Of a stretch of DNA of 64,000 nt, positions 35,065 to 48,356 are shown piece after piece. Every line of letters begins with the position of its first letter. Position 1 is the stretch's first letter. The notes under the pieces were generated by a model. It saw only the letters and a list, made by a program, of their open reading frames with translations, had not been told where the DNA came from and made no database searches. Origin of the DNA: Eledone cirrhosa (lineage: Eukaryota; Mollusca; Cephalopoda; Octopoda; Eledonidae); the NCBI GenBank assembly GCA_964016885.1, contig OZ024744.1:27662108-27726107 (forward strand). The letters are read 5' to 3'. The position numbers and the translations under genes are program-made.

Positions 35065-38000
35065 CTGTTATAACTGTTACTGTCATTATTGTTGTTGTTG
35101 TCGCTGGTATCACTGTTATTTTCATTGTTGTTGTCGCTGTTATCACTGTTATTGTCACTGTTGTTGTTGTTGTCGCTGTTATCACTGTTATTGTCACTGT
35201 TGTTGTTGTTGTCACTGTTATAAATGTTATTGTCACTGTTGTCGTTGTTGTCGCTGTTATCACTGTTATTGTCACTGTTGTTGTTGTTGTTGTCGCTGTC
35301 ATAACTGTTCTTTTCACTGTTGTTGTTGTTGTTGTTCTCGCTGTTATCACTATTATTGTCACTGTTGTTGTCGCTGGTATCACTGTTATTGTCACTGTTG
35401 TTATTGTTGTTGTTGCTGTTATCACTGTTATTGTCACTGTTGTAGTTGTTGTCGCTGTTATAACTGTTATTGTCACTGTTGTTGTTGTTGCTGTCGCTGT
35501 TATCACTGTTATTGTCATTGTTGTTGTTGTTGTCGCTGTTATCACTGTTATTGTCACTGTTGTTGTCGCTGTTATCACTGTTATTTTCATTGTTGTTGTT
35601 GTTGTTCTCACTGTTATTGTCACTGTTATTGTCACTGTTGTTGTTGTTCTCGCTGTTATAACTGTTATTGTCACTGTTGTTGTTGTCGCTGTTATAACTG
35701 TTATTGTCACTGTTGTTGTTGTTGTCACTGTTATTGTCACTGTTGTTGTTGTTCTCGCTGTTATCACTGTTATTGTCATTGTTGTTGTTGTCGCTGTTAT
35801 CACTGTTATTGTCACTGTTGCTGTTGTTGTCGCTGTTATCTCTGTTATTGTCATTGTTGTCGCTGTTATAACTGTTATTGTCATTGTTGTTGTTGTTGTT
35901 GCTGTTATAACTGTTACTGTCATTGTTGTTGTTGTTGTCGCTGTTATCACTGTTATTTTCATTGTTGTTGTTGTTGTCGCTGTTATCACTGTTATTGTCA
36001 CTGTTGTTGTTGTTGTCGCTGTTATCACTGTTATTGTCACTGTTGTTGTTGTTGTCACTGTTATAAATGTTATTGTCACTGTTGTCATTGTTGTCGCTGT
36101 TATCACTGTTATTGTCACTGTTGTTGTTGTTGTTGTTGTCGCTGTCATAACTGTTCTTTTCACTGTTGTTGTTGTTGTTCTCGCTGTTATCACTGTTATT
36201 GTCACTGTTGTTGTCGCTGTTATCATTGTTATTGTCACTGTTGTTATTGTTGTTGTTGCTGTTATCACTGTTATTGTCACTGTTGTAGTTGTTGTCGCTG
36301 TTTTTAACTGTTATTGTCACTGTTGTTGTTGTTGCTGTCGCTGTTATCACTGTTATTGTCATTGTTGTTGTTGTTGTTCTCTCTGTTATCACTGTTATTG
36401 TCACTGTTATTGTCACTGTTGTGGTTGTTCTCGCTGTTATAATTGTTATTGTGACTGTTGTTGTTGTCGCTGTTATAACTGTTATTGTTATTGTTGTTGT
36501 TGTTGTCGCTGTTATCACTGTTATTAACACTGTTGTTGTTGTTCTCGCTGTTATCACTGTTATTGTCACTGTTGTTGTTGTTGTCGCTGTTATAACTGTT
36601 ATTGTCACTGTTGTTGTTGCTGTTGTCGCTGTCATAACTCTTATTGTCACTGTTGTTGTTGTTGTCGTTGGTATCACTGTTATTGTCATTATTGTTGTTC
36701 TCGCTGTTATCACTGGTATTGACACAGTTGTTGTTGTTGTTGCCGCTGTTATAACTGTTATTGTCTCTGTTAATGTTGTTGTTGTCGTTGTTATAACTGT
36801 TATTGTCACTGTTGTTGTTGTCGCTGTTATAACTCTTATTGTCACTGTTGTTGTTGTTGTCGTCGTTGTTATCACTGTTATTGTCATTATTGTTGTTGTC
36901 GCTGTTATCACTGTTATTGTCATTGTTGTTGTTGTTGTCGCTGTTATCACTGTTATTGTCCCTGTTGTTGTTGTCGCTGTTATAAATGTTATTGTCATTG
37001 TAGTTGTTGTCGCTGTTATCACTGTTATTGACACTGTTGTTGCTGTTGTTCTCGCTGTTATCACTGTTATTGTCACTGTTGTTGTTGTTGTTCGCGCTGT
37101 TACCACTGTTATTGTCAATGTTGTTGTTGTTGTAGCTGTTATAACTGTTATTGTCACTGTTGTTGTTGTCGCTCTTATAACTCTTATTGTCACTGTTGTT
37201 GTTGTTGTCGTTGTTACCACTGTTATTGTCATTATTGTTATTGTCACTGTTATCACGGTTATTGTCATTGTTATTGTTGTTGTTGTCGTCGCTGTTATCA
37301 CTTTTATTGTCACTGTTTTTGTTGTTGTCGCTTCTATAACTGTTATTTTCACTATTGTTGTTGTTGTCGCTTTATCACTGTTATTGTCACTGTTGTTGTT
37401 CTCGCTGTTATAACTGTTATTCTCACTGTTGTTGTTGTTCTCGCTGTTATCACTGGTATTGACACTGTTGTTGTTTTTATTGTCGCTGTTATAACTGTTA
37501 TTGTCACTGTTGTTATTGTTGTTGTCGCTGTTATAACTGTTATTATCACTGTTGTTGTTGTTCTCGCTGTTATCACTGTTATTGTCATTGTTGTTGTTGT
37601 TGTCGCTGTTATCACTGTTATTGTCACTGTTGTTGTTGTCGCTGGTAAAACTGTTATTGTCACTGTTGTTTTTGTTGTTGTCGCTGTTATCACTGTTATT
37701 GTCACTGTTGTTGTTGTCGCTGTTATAACTGTTATTGTCATTGTTGTTGTTGTTGTCACTGTTATCACTGTTATTGTCACTGTTGTTGTTGTTCTCGCTG
37801 TTATCACTGTTATTTTCATTGTTGTTGTTGTCGTTGTTATCACTGTTATTGTCACTGTTGCTGTTGTTGTCGCTGTTATCTCTGTTATTGTCATTGTTGT
37901 TGTCGCTGTTATAACTGTTATTGTCATTGTTGTTGATGCTGTTATAACTGTTACTGTCATTGTTGTTGTTGTTGTCGCTGTTATCACTGTTATTTTCATT

Positions 38001-38720
38001 GTTGTTGTTGTCGCTGTTATCACTGTTATTGTCATTGTTGTTGTTGTCGCTGTTATCACTGTTATTGTCACTGTTGTTGTTCTCGCTGTTATCACTGTTA
38101 TTGTCACTGTTGTTGTTCTTCTCGCTGTTATCACTGTTATTGTCATTGTTGTTGTTGTGTTCGCTGTTATAACTGTTATTGTCATTGTTGTTGTTGTTGT
38201 TGTCGCTGTTATCACTGTTATTGTCACTGTTGTTGTTGTTCTCGCTGTTATCACTGTTATTGTCATTGTTGTTGTTGTCGCTGTTATCACTGTTATTGTC
38301 ACTGTTTCTGTTGTTGTCGCTGTTATCTCTGTTATTGTCATTGTTGTTGTCGCTGTTATAACTGTTATTGTCATTGTTGTTGTTGTTGTTGTTGCTGTTA
38401 TAACTGTTACTGTCATTGTTGTTGTTGTTGTTGTCGCTGTAATCACTGTTATATTCATTGTTGTTGTTGTCGCTGTTATCACTGTTATTGTCACTGTTGT
38501 TGTTGTTGTTGTCGATTTTATCACTGTTATTGTCACTGTTGTTGTTGTTGTCACTGTTATAAATGTTATTGTCACTGTTGTCGTTGTTGTCGCTGTTATC
38601 ACTGTTATTGTCACAGTTGTTGTTGTCGCTGTTGTCATTGTTATTGTCATTGTCGTTGTTGTCGCTTTTATAACTGTTATTGTCATTGTAGTTGTTGTTG
38701 CTGTCGTTGTTATAACTGTT
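34019..38720. repeat. Higher-order block bounded by ATTAGTTACTG (4.7 kb)
   Basis: 34.0-36.5 kb repeats 26.2-28.7 kb, and 36.5-37.8 kb repeats parts of the 31.1-32.9 kb region (phase break GTCGCTTTATCAC at 37366). The doubled 2.4-kb element of the preceding block is represented only once and is shortened here. The GCTGCTATCCC monomer, present in both 2.4-kb copies, is absent. Confidence 0.75.
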
Positions 38721-41232
38721 ATTAGTTACTGTTGTTGTTGTTGTTGTTCTCGCTGTTACCACTGTTATTGTCAATGTTGTTGTTGTTGTCGCTGTTATAA
38801 CTGTTATTGTCACTGTTATTGTCACTGTTATTGTCACTGTTGTTGTTGTTGTTGTCGCTGTTATAACTCTTATTGTCACTGTTGTTGTTGTCGTTGTTAT
38901 CACTGTTATTGTCATTATTGTTATGGTCGCTGTTATCACTGTTATTGTCATTGTTGTTTTTGTTGTTGTTGTCGCTGTTATCACTGTTATTGTCACTGTT
39001 GTTGTTGTTGTCGCTTCTATAACTGTTATTGTCACTATTGCTGTTGTTGTTGTCGCTGTTATCACTCTTATTGTCATTGTTGTTGTCGCTGTTATCACTG
39101 TTATTGTCACTATTGTTGGTCTCGCTGTTATAACTGTTATTCTCACTTTTGTTGTTCTGGCTGTTATCACTGGTATTGACACTGTTGTTGTTTTTATTGT
39201 CGCTGTTAGAACTGTTATTGTCACTGTTGTTATTGCTGTTGTCGCTGTTATAACTGTTATTGTCACTTTTGTTGTTGTTGTTCTTGCTGTTATCACTGTT
39301 ATTGTCATTGTTGTTGTTGTCGCTGTTATCACTGTTATTGTCATTGTTGTTGTTGTCGCTGTTATCACTGTTATTGTCACTGTTGTTGTTGTTCTCGCTG
39401 TTATCACTGTTATAGTCACTGTTGTTGTTCTTCTCGCTGTTATCACTGTTATTGTCATTGTTGTTGTTGTTGTTGTCGCTGTTATCACTGTTATTTTCAC
39501 TGTTGTTGTTGTCGGTGGTATAACTGTTATTGTCACTGTTGTTTTTGGTGTTGTCGCTGTTATCACTGTTATTGTCACTGTTGTTGTTGTCGCTGTTATA
39601 ACTGTTATTGTCACTGTTGTTGTTGTCACTGTTATCACTGTAATTGTCACTGTTGTTGTTGTTCCCGCTGTTATCACTGTTATTGTCATTGTTGTTGTTG
39701 TCGCTGTTATCACTGTTATTGTCACTGTTGCTGTTGTTGTCGTTGTTATCTCTGTTATTGTCATTGTTGTTGTCGCTGTTATAACTGTTATTGTCATTGT
39801 TGTTGTTGTTGTTGTTGCTGTTATAACTGTTACTGTCATTGTTGTTGTTGTTGTCGCTGGTATCACTGTTATTTTCATTGTTGTTGTTGTCGCTGTTATC
39901 ACTGTTATTGTCACTGTTGTTGTTGTTGTTGTCGCTGTTATCACTGTTATTGTCACTGTTGTTGTTGTTGTCACTGTTATAAATGTTATTGTCACTGTTG
40001 TCGTTGTTGTCGCTGTTATCACTGTTATTGTCTCTGTTGTTGTTGTTGTTGTCGATGTCATAACTGTTCTTTTCACTGTTGTTGTTGTTGTTCTCGCTGT
40101 TATCACTGTTATTGTCACTGTTGTTGTCGCTGTTATCACTGTTATTGTCACTGTTGTTGTTGTTGTTGTTGTCGCTGTCATAACTGTTCTTTTCACTGTT
40201 GTTGTTGTTGTTGTCGCTGTTATAACTGTTATTGTCACTGTTGTTGTCGCATTTATAACTCTTATTGTCACTGTTGTTGTTGTTGTCGCTGTTATCACTG
40301 TTATTGTCACAGTTGTTGTTGTCGCTGTTATCATTGTTATTGTCATTGTCGTTGTTGTCGCTTTTATAACTGTTATTGTCATTATTGTTGTTGTTGTCGC
40401 TGTTATAACTGTTATTGTCACTGTTGTTGTTGTTGCTGTCGGTGTTATAACTGTTATTGTCACTGTTGTTATTATTGTAGTCGCTGTTATAACTGTTATT
40501 GTCACTGTTGTTGTTCTCGCTGTTATCACTGTTATTGTCATTGTTGTTGTTGTCGCTGTTATCACTGTTATTGTCACTGTTGTTGTTGTTCTCGCTGTTA
40601 TCACTGTTATTGTCACTGTTGTTGTTCTTCTCGCTGTTATCACTGTTATTGTCATTGTTGTTGTTGTGTTCGCTGTTATAACTGTTATTGTCATTGTTGT
40701 TGTTGTTGTTGTCGCTGTTATCACTGTTATTGTCACTGTTGTTGTTGTTCTCGCTGTTATCACTGTTATTGTCATTGATGTTGTTGTCGCTGTTATCACT
40801 GTTATTGTCACTGTTTCTGTTGTTGTCGCTGTTATCTCTGTTATTGTCATTGTTGTTGTGGCTGTTATAACTGTTATTGTCATTGTTGTTGTTGTTGTTG
40901 TTGCTGTTATAACTGTTACTGTCATTGTTGTTGTTGTTGTCGCTGTAATCACTGTTATTTTCATTGTTGTTGTTGTCGCTGTTATCACTGTTATTGTCAC
41001 TGTTGTTGTTGTTGTTGTTGTCGATTTTATCACTGTTATTGTCACTGTTGTTGTTGTTGTTGTCACTGTTATAAATGTTATTGTCACTGTTGTCGTTGTT
41101 GTCGCTGTTATCACTGTTATTGTCACAGTTGTTGTTGTCGCTGTTGTCATTGTTATTGTCATTGTCGTTGTTGTCGCTTTTATAACTGTTATTGTCATTG
41201 TAGTTGTTGTTGCTGTCGGTGTTATAACTGTT
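38721..41232. repeat. Higher-order block bounded by ATTAGTTACTG (2.5 kb)
   Basis: The start of this block recurs at 41.23 kb and 46.03 kb. For example, a GTTATGGTCGCTG monomer occurs near 38.92, 41.44, 46.17 and 55.36 kb. Two TCATAACTGTTCTTTTCA markers lie only 120 bp apart, at 40058 and 40178, a local doubling not seen elsewhere. Confidence 0.75.
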
Positions 41233-44200
41233 ATTAGTTACTGTTGTTGTTGTTGTTCTCGCTGTTACCACTGTTATTGTCAATGTTGTTGTTGTTGTCG
41301 CTGTTATAACTGTTATTGTCACTGTTATTGTCACTGTTATTGTCACTGTTGTTGTTGTTGTTGTCGCTGTTATAACTCTTATTGTCACTGTTGTTGTTGT
41401 TGTTGTTGTTGTCGTTGTTATCACTGTTATTGTCATTATTGTTATGGTCGCTGTTATAACTGTTATTGTCATTGTTGTTGTTGTTGTTGTTGTCGCTGTT
41501 ATCACTGTTATTGTCACTGTTGTTGTTGTTGTCGCTTCTATAACTGTTATTGTCACTATTGCTGTTGTTGTTGTCGCTGTTATCACTCTTATTGTCATTG
41601 TTGTTGTCGCTGTTATCACTGTTATTGTCACTGTTGTTGGTCTCGCTGTTATAACTGTTATTCTCACTGTTGTTGTTCTGGCTGTTATCACTGGTATTGA
41701 CACTGTTGTTGTTTTTATTGTTGCTGTTAGAACTGTTATTGTCACTGTTGTTATTGTTCTTGTCGCTGTTATAACTGTTATTGTCACTTTTGTTGTTGTT
41801 GTTCTTGCTGTTATCACTGTTATTGTCATTGTTGTTGTTGTCGCTGTTATCACTGTTATTGTCATTGTTGTTGTTGTCGCTGTTATCACTGTTATTGTCA
41901 CTGTTGTTGTTGTTCTCGCTGTTATCACTGTTATAGTCACTGTTGTTGTTCTTCTCGCTGTTATCACTGTTATTGTCATTGTTGTTGTTGTCGCTGTTAT
42001 CACTGTTATTTTCACTGTTGTTGTTGTCGGTGGTATAACTGTTATTGTCACTGTTGTTTTTGGTGTTGTCGCTGTTATCACTGTTATTGTCACTGTTGTT
42101 GTTGTCGCTGTTATAACTGTGATTGTCACTGTTGTTGTTGTTGTCACTGTTATCACTGTAATTGTCACTGTTGTTGTTGTTCCCGCTGTTATCACTGTTA
42201 TTGTCATTGTTGTTGTTGTCGCTGTTATCACTGTTATTGTCACTGTTGCTGTTGTTGTCGTTGTTATCTCTGTTATTGTCATTGTTGTTGTCGCTGTTAT
42301 AACTGTTATTGTCATTGTTGTTGTTGTTGTTGTTGCTGTTATAACTGTTACTGTCATTGTTGTTGTTGTCGCTGGTATCACTGTTATTTTCATTGTTGTT
42401 GTTGTCGCTGTTATCACTGTTATTGTCACTGTTGTTGTTGTTGTTGTCGCTGTTATCACTGTTATTGTCACTGTTGTTGTTGTTGTCACTGTTATAAATG
42501 TTATTGTCACTGTTGTCGTTGTTGTCGCTGTTATCACTGTTATTGTCACTGTTGTTGTTGTTGTTGTCGATGTCATAACTGTTCTTTTCACTGTTGTTGT
42601 TGTTGTTGTTCTCGCTGTTATCACTGTTATTGTCACTGTTGTTGTCGCTGTTATCACTGTTATTGTCACTGTTGTTATTGTTGTTGTTGCTGTTATCACT
42701 GTTGTAGTTGTTGTCGCTGTTATAACTGTTATTGTCACTGTTGTTGTTGTTGCTGTCGCTGTTATCACTGTTATTGTCATTGTTGTTGTTATTGTGGCTG
42801 TTATCACTGTTATTGTCACTGTTGTTGTCGCTGTTATCACTGTTATTTTCATTGTTGTTGTTGTTGTTCTCTCTGTTATCACTGTTATTGTCACTGTTAT
42901 TGTCACTGTTGTTGTTATTCTCGCTATTATAACTGTTATTGTGAAAGTTGTTGTTGTCGCTGTTATAACTGTTATTGTCATTGTTGTTGTTGTTGTCGCT
43001 GTTATCACTGTCATTAACACTGTTGTTGTTGTTCTCGCTGTTATCACTGTTATTGTCACTGTTGTTGTTGTCGCTGTTATAACTGTTATTGTCACTGTTG
43101 TTGTTGCTGTTGTCGCTGTCATAACTCTTATTGTCACTGTTGTTGTTGTCGTTGTTATCACTGTTATTGTCATTAATGTTGTTCTCGCTGTTATCACTGG
43201 TATTGACACTGTTGTTGTTGTTGTTGTCGCTGTTATAACTGTTATTGTCTCTGTTGATGTTGTTGTTGTCGCTGTTATAACTGTTATTGTCACTGTTGTT
43301 GTTGTCGCTATTATAACTCTTATTGTCACTGTTGTTGTTGTTGTCGTCGTTGTTATCACTGTTATTGTCATTATTGTTGTTGTCGCTGTTATTACTGTTA
43401 TTGTCATTGTTGTTGTTGTTGTCGCTGTTATCACTGTTATTGTCGCTGTTGTTGTTGTCGCTGTTATAACTGTTATTGTCACTATTGGTTTTGTTGTCGC
43501 TCTTATCACTCTTATTGTCATTGTTGTTGTTGTTCTCGCTGCTATCCCTGTTGTTGTCATTGTTGTTGTTGTTGTACTCGCTGTTATCACTGTTATTGTC
43601 ATTGTTGTTGTTGTTGTCGCTGTTATCACTGTTATTGTCACTGTTTTTGTTGTTGTCGCTATTATCACTGTTATTGTCACTGTTGTTTTTTTTGTTGTCG
43701 CTGTTATCACTGTTATTTTCATTGTTTTTGTTGTTGTTCTCGCATTTATCACTGTTATTGTCAGTGTTGTTGTTGTTGTTCTCGCTGTTATCACTGTTGT
43801 CGTCACTGTTGTTGTTGTTCTCGCTGTTATCACTGTTATTGTCACTGTTGTTGTTCTTCTCGCTGTTATCACTGTTATTGTCATTGTTGTTGTTGTTGTG
43901 TTCGCTGTTATAACTGTTATTGTCATTGTTGTTGTTGTTGTTGTCGCTGTTGTCACTGTTATTGTCACTGTTGTTGTTGGCGCTGGTATAACTGTTATTG
44001 TCACTGTTGTTTTTGTTGTTGTCGCTGTTATCACTGTTATTGTCACTGTTGTTGTTGTCGCTGTTATAACTGTTATTGTCACTATTGTTGTTGTTGTCAC
44101 TGTTATCACTGTTATTGTCACTGTTGTTGTTGTTCTCGCTGTTGTCACTGTTATTGTCATTGTTGTTGTTGTCGCTGTTATCTCTGTTATTGTCATTGTT

Positions 44201-46024
44201 GTTGTCGCTGTTATAACTGTTATTGTCATTGTTGTTGTTGTTGTTGCTGTTATAACTGTTACTGTCATTGTTGTTGTTGTTATCGCTGTAATCACTGTTA
44301 TTTTCATTGTTGTTGTTGTCGCTGTTATCACTGTTATTGTCATTGTTGTTGTTGTCGATTTTATCACTGTTATTGTCACTGTTGTTGTTGTCACTGTTAT
44401 AAATGTTATTGTCACTGTTGTCGTTGTTCTCGCTGTTATCACTGTTATTTTCATTGTTGTTGTTGTCGCTGTTATCACTGTTATTGTCACTGTTGCTGTT
44501 GTTGTCGCTGTTATCTCTGTTATTGTCATTGTTGTTGTCGCTGTTATAACTGTTATTGTCATTGTTGTTGATGCTGTTATAACTGTTACTGTCATTGTTG
44601 TTGTTGTTGTCGCTGTTATCACTGTTATTTTCATTGTTGTTGTTGTCGCTGTTATCACTGTTATTGTCACTGTTGTTGTTGTTGTCGCTGTTATCACTGT
44701 TATTGTCACTGTTGTTGTTGTTGTCACTGTTATAAATGTTATAGTCACTGTTGTCGTTGTTGTCGCTGTTATCACTGTTATTGTCACTGTTGTTGTTGTT
44801 GTTGTTGTCGCTGTCATAACTGTTCTTTTCACTGTTGTTGTTGTTGTCGCTGTTATAACTGTTATTGTCACTGTTGTTGTCGCTGTTATAACTCTTATTG
44901 TCACTGTTGTTGTTGTTGTCGCTGTTATCACTGTTATTGTCACAGTTGTTGTTGTCGCTGTTATCATTGTTATTGTCATTGTCGTTGTTGTCGCTTTTAT
45001 AACTGTTATTGTCATTATTGTTGTTGTTGTCGCTGTTATAACTGTTATTGTCACTGTTGTTGTTGTTGCTGTCGGTGTTATAACTGTTATTGTCACTGTT
45101 GTTATTGTTGTAGTCGCTGTTATAACTGTTATTGTCACAGTTGTTGTTGTTGTTCTCGCTGTTATCACTGTTATTGTCATTGTTGTTGTTGTCGCTGTTA
45201 TCACTGTTATTGTCACTGTTGTTGTTGTTCTCGCTGTTATCACTGTTAGTGTCACTGTTGTTGTTCTTCTCGCTGTTATCACTGTTATTGTCATTGTTGT
45301 TGTTGAGTTCGCTGTTATAACTGTTATTGTCATTGTTGTTGTTGTTGTTGTCGCTGTTATCACTGTTATTGTCACTGTTGTTGTTGTCGCTGGTATAATT
45401 GTTATTGTCACTGTTGTTTTTGTTGTTGTCGCTGTTATCACTGTTATTGTCACTGTTGTTGTTGTCGCTGTTATAACTGTTATTGTCACTGTTGTTGTTG
45501 TTGTCACTGTTATCACTGTTATTGTCACTGTTGTTGTTGTTCTCGCTGTTATCACTGTTATTGTCATTGTTGTTGTTGTCGCTGTTATCACTGTTATTGT
45601 CACTGTTTCTGTTGTTGTCTCTGTTATCTCTGTTATTGTCATTGTTGTTGTCGCTGTTATAAATGTTATTGTCATTGTTGTTGTTGTTGTTGTTGCTGTT
45701 ATAACTGTTACTGTCATTGTTATTGTTGTTGTTGTCGCTGTAATCACTGTTATTTTCATTGTTGTTATTGTCGCTGTTATCACTGTTATTGTCACTGTTG
45801 TTGTTGTTGTTGTTGTCGATTTTATCACTGTTATTGTCACTGTTGTTGTTGTTGTCACTGTTATAAATGTTATTGTCACTGTTGTCGTTGTTGTCGCTGT
45901 TATCACTGTTATTGTCACAGTTGTTGTTGTCGCTGTTGTCATTGTTATTGTCATTGTCGTTGTTGTCGCTTTTATAACTGTTATTGTCATTGTAGTTGTT
46001 GTTGCTGTCGGTGTTATAACTGTT
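41233..46024. repeat. Higher-order block bounded by ATTAGTTACTG (4.8 kb)
   Basis: 41.23 to about 44.42 kb is repeated at 46.03-49.09 kb with offsets 4,792 falling to 4,652 (GCTGCTATCCC at 43548/48200). A T8 run at 43686-43693 corresponds to T9 runs at 48348 and 57534. Near 44.42 kb the sequence switches to a stretch resembling 32.9-34.0 kb, which continues to 46.02 kb. Confidence 0.75.
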
Positions 46025-48347
46025 ATTAGTTACTGTTGTTGTTGTTGTTCTCGCTGTTACCACTGTTATTGTCAATGTTGTTGTTGTTGTTGTCGCTGTT
46101 ATAACTCTTATTGTCACTGTTGTTGTTGTTGTTGTTGTCGTTGTTATCACTGTTAGTGTCATTTTTGTTATGGTCGCTGTTATCACTGTTATTGTCATTG
46201 TTGTTGTTGTTGTTGTCGCTGTTATCACTGTTATTGTCACTGTTGTTGTTGTTGTCGCTTCTATAACTGTTATTGTCACTATTGCTGTTGTTGTTGTCGC
46301 TGTTATCACTCTTATTGTCATTGTTGTTGTCGCTGTTATCACTGTTATTGTCACTGTTGTTTGTCTCGCTGTTATAACTGTTATTCTCACTGTTGTTGTT
46401 CTGGCTGTTATCACTGGTATTGACACTGTTGTTGTTTTTATTGTCGCTGTTAGAACTGTTATTGTCACTGTTGTTATTGTTGTTGTCGCTGTTATAACTG
46501 TTATTGTCACTTTTGTTGTTGTTGTTCTTGCTGTTATCACTGTTATTGTCATTGTTGTTGTTGTCGCTGTTATCACTGTTATTGTCATTGTTGTTGTTGT
46601 CGCTGTTATCACTGTTATTGTCACTGTTGTTGTTGTTCTCGCTGTTATCACTGTTATAGTCACTGTTGTTGTTCTTCTCGCTGTTATCACTGTTATTGTC
46701 ATTGTTGTTGTTGTTGTGTTCGCTGTTATAACTGTTATTGTCATTGTTGTTGTTGTTGTTGTTGTCGCTGTTATCACTGTTATTTTCACTGTTGTTGTTG
46801 TCGGTGGTATAACTGTTATTGTCACTGTTGTTTTTGGTGTTGTCGCTGTTATCACTGTTATTGTCACTGTTGTTGTTGTCGCTGTTATAACTGTTATTGT
46901 CACTGTTGTTGTTGTTGTCACTGTTATCACTGTAATTGTCACTGTTGTTGTTGTTCCCGCTGTTATCACTGTTATTGTCATTGTTGTTGTTGTCGCTGTT
47001 ATCACTGTTATTGTCACTGTTGCTGTTGTTGTCGTTGTTATCTCTGTTATTGTCATTGTTGTTGTCGCTGTTATCACTGTTATTGTCACTGTTGTTGTTG
47101 TTGTTGTCGCTGTTATAACTGTTACTGTCATTGTTGTTGTTGTTGTCGCTGGTATCACTGTTATTTTCATTGTTGTTGTTGTCGCTGTTATCACTGTTAT
47201 TGTCACTGTTGTTGTTGTTGTTGTCGATGTCATAACTGTTCTTTTCACTGTTGTTGTTGTTCTCGCTGTTATCACTGTTATTGTCACTGTTGTTGTCGCT
47301 GTTATCACTGTTATTGTCACTGTTATTGTTGTTGTTGCTGTTATCACTGTTATTGTCACTGTTGTAGTTGTTGTCGCTGTTATAACTGTTATTGTCACTG
47401 TTGTTGTTGTTGCTGTCGCTGTTATCACTGTTATTGTCATTGTTGTTGTTATTGTGGCTGTTATCACTGTTATTGTCACTGTTGTTGTCGCTGTTATCAC
47501 TGTTATTTTCATTGTTGTTGTTGTTGTTCTCTCTGTTATCACTGTTATTGTCACTGTTATTGTCACTGTTGTTGTTGTTCTCGCTATTATAATGTTATTG
47601 TGAAAGTTGTTGTTGTCGCTGTTATAACTGTTATTGTCATTGTTGTTGTTGTTGTCGCTGTTATCACTGTTATTAACACTGTTGTTGTTGTTGTTCTCGC
47701 TGTTATCACTGTTATTGTTACTGTTGTTATTGTCGCTGTTATAACTGTTATTGTCACTGTTGTTGTTGCTGTTGTCGCTGTCATAACTCTTATTGTCACT
47801 GTTGTTGTTGTCGTTGTTATCACTGTTATTGTCATTAATGTTGTTCTCGGTGTTATCACTGGTATTGACACTGTTGTTGTTGTTGTTGTCGCTGTTATAA
47901 CTGTTATTGTCTCTGTTGATGTTGTTGTTGTCGCTGTTATAACTGTTATTGTCACTGTTGTTGTTGTCGCTATTATAACTCTTATTGTCACTGTTGTTGT
48001 TGTTGTCGTCGTTGTTATCACTGTTATTGTCATTATTGTTGTTGTCGCTGTTATTACTGTTATTGTCATTGTTGTTGTTGTTGTCGCTGTAATCACTGTT
48101 ATTGTCGCTGTTGTTGTTGTCGCTGTTATAACTGTTATTGTCACTATTGCTTTTGTAGTCGCTCTTATCACTCTTATTGTCATTGTTGTTGTTGTTCTCG
48201 CTGCTATCCCTGTTATTGTCATTGTTGTTGTTGTTGTACTCGCTGTTATCACTGTTATTGTCATTGTTGTTGTTGTTGTCGCTGTTATCACTGTTATTGT
48301 CACTGTTTTTGTTGTTGTCGCTATTATCACTGTTATTGTCACTGTTG

Positions 48348-48356
48348 TTTTTTTTT
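48348..48356. repeat. T9 run, phase break (+1)
   Basis: The normal monomer variant has T5, and the related site at 43686-43693 has T8 (phase kept). Here the run is T9, which shifts the triplet phase by +1. The same T9 is in copy 2 at 57534-57542, so the slip preceded the 9.18-kb duplication. Confidence 0.85.

Noticed and set aside
38921..38935. ATG in the recurring GTTATGGTCGCTG monomer (near 38.92, 41.44, 46.17, 55.36 kb) as a conserved translation start
   Set aside because: It is one base change (ATT to ATG) carried by block duplication. No start context, leader or conserved downstream protein accompanies it.
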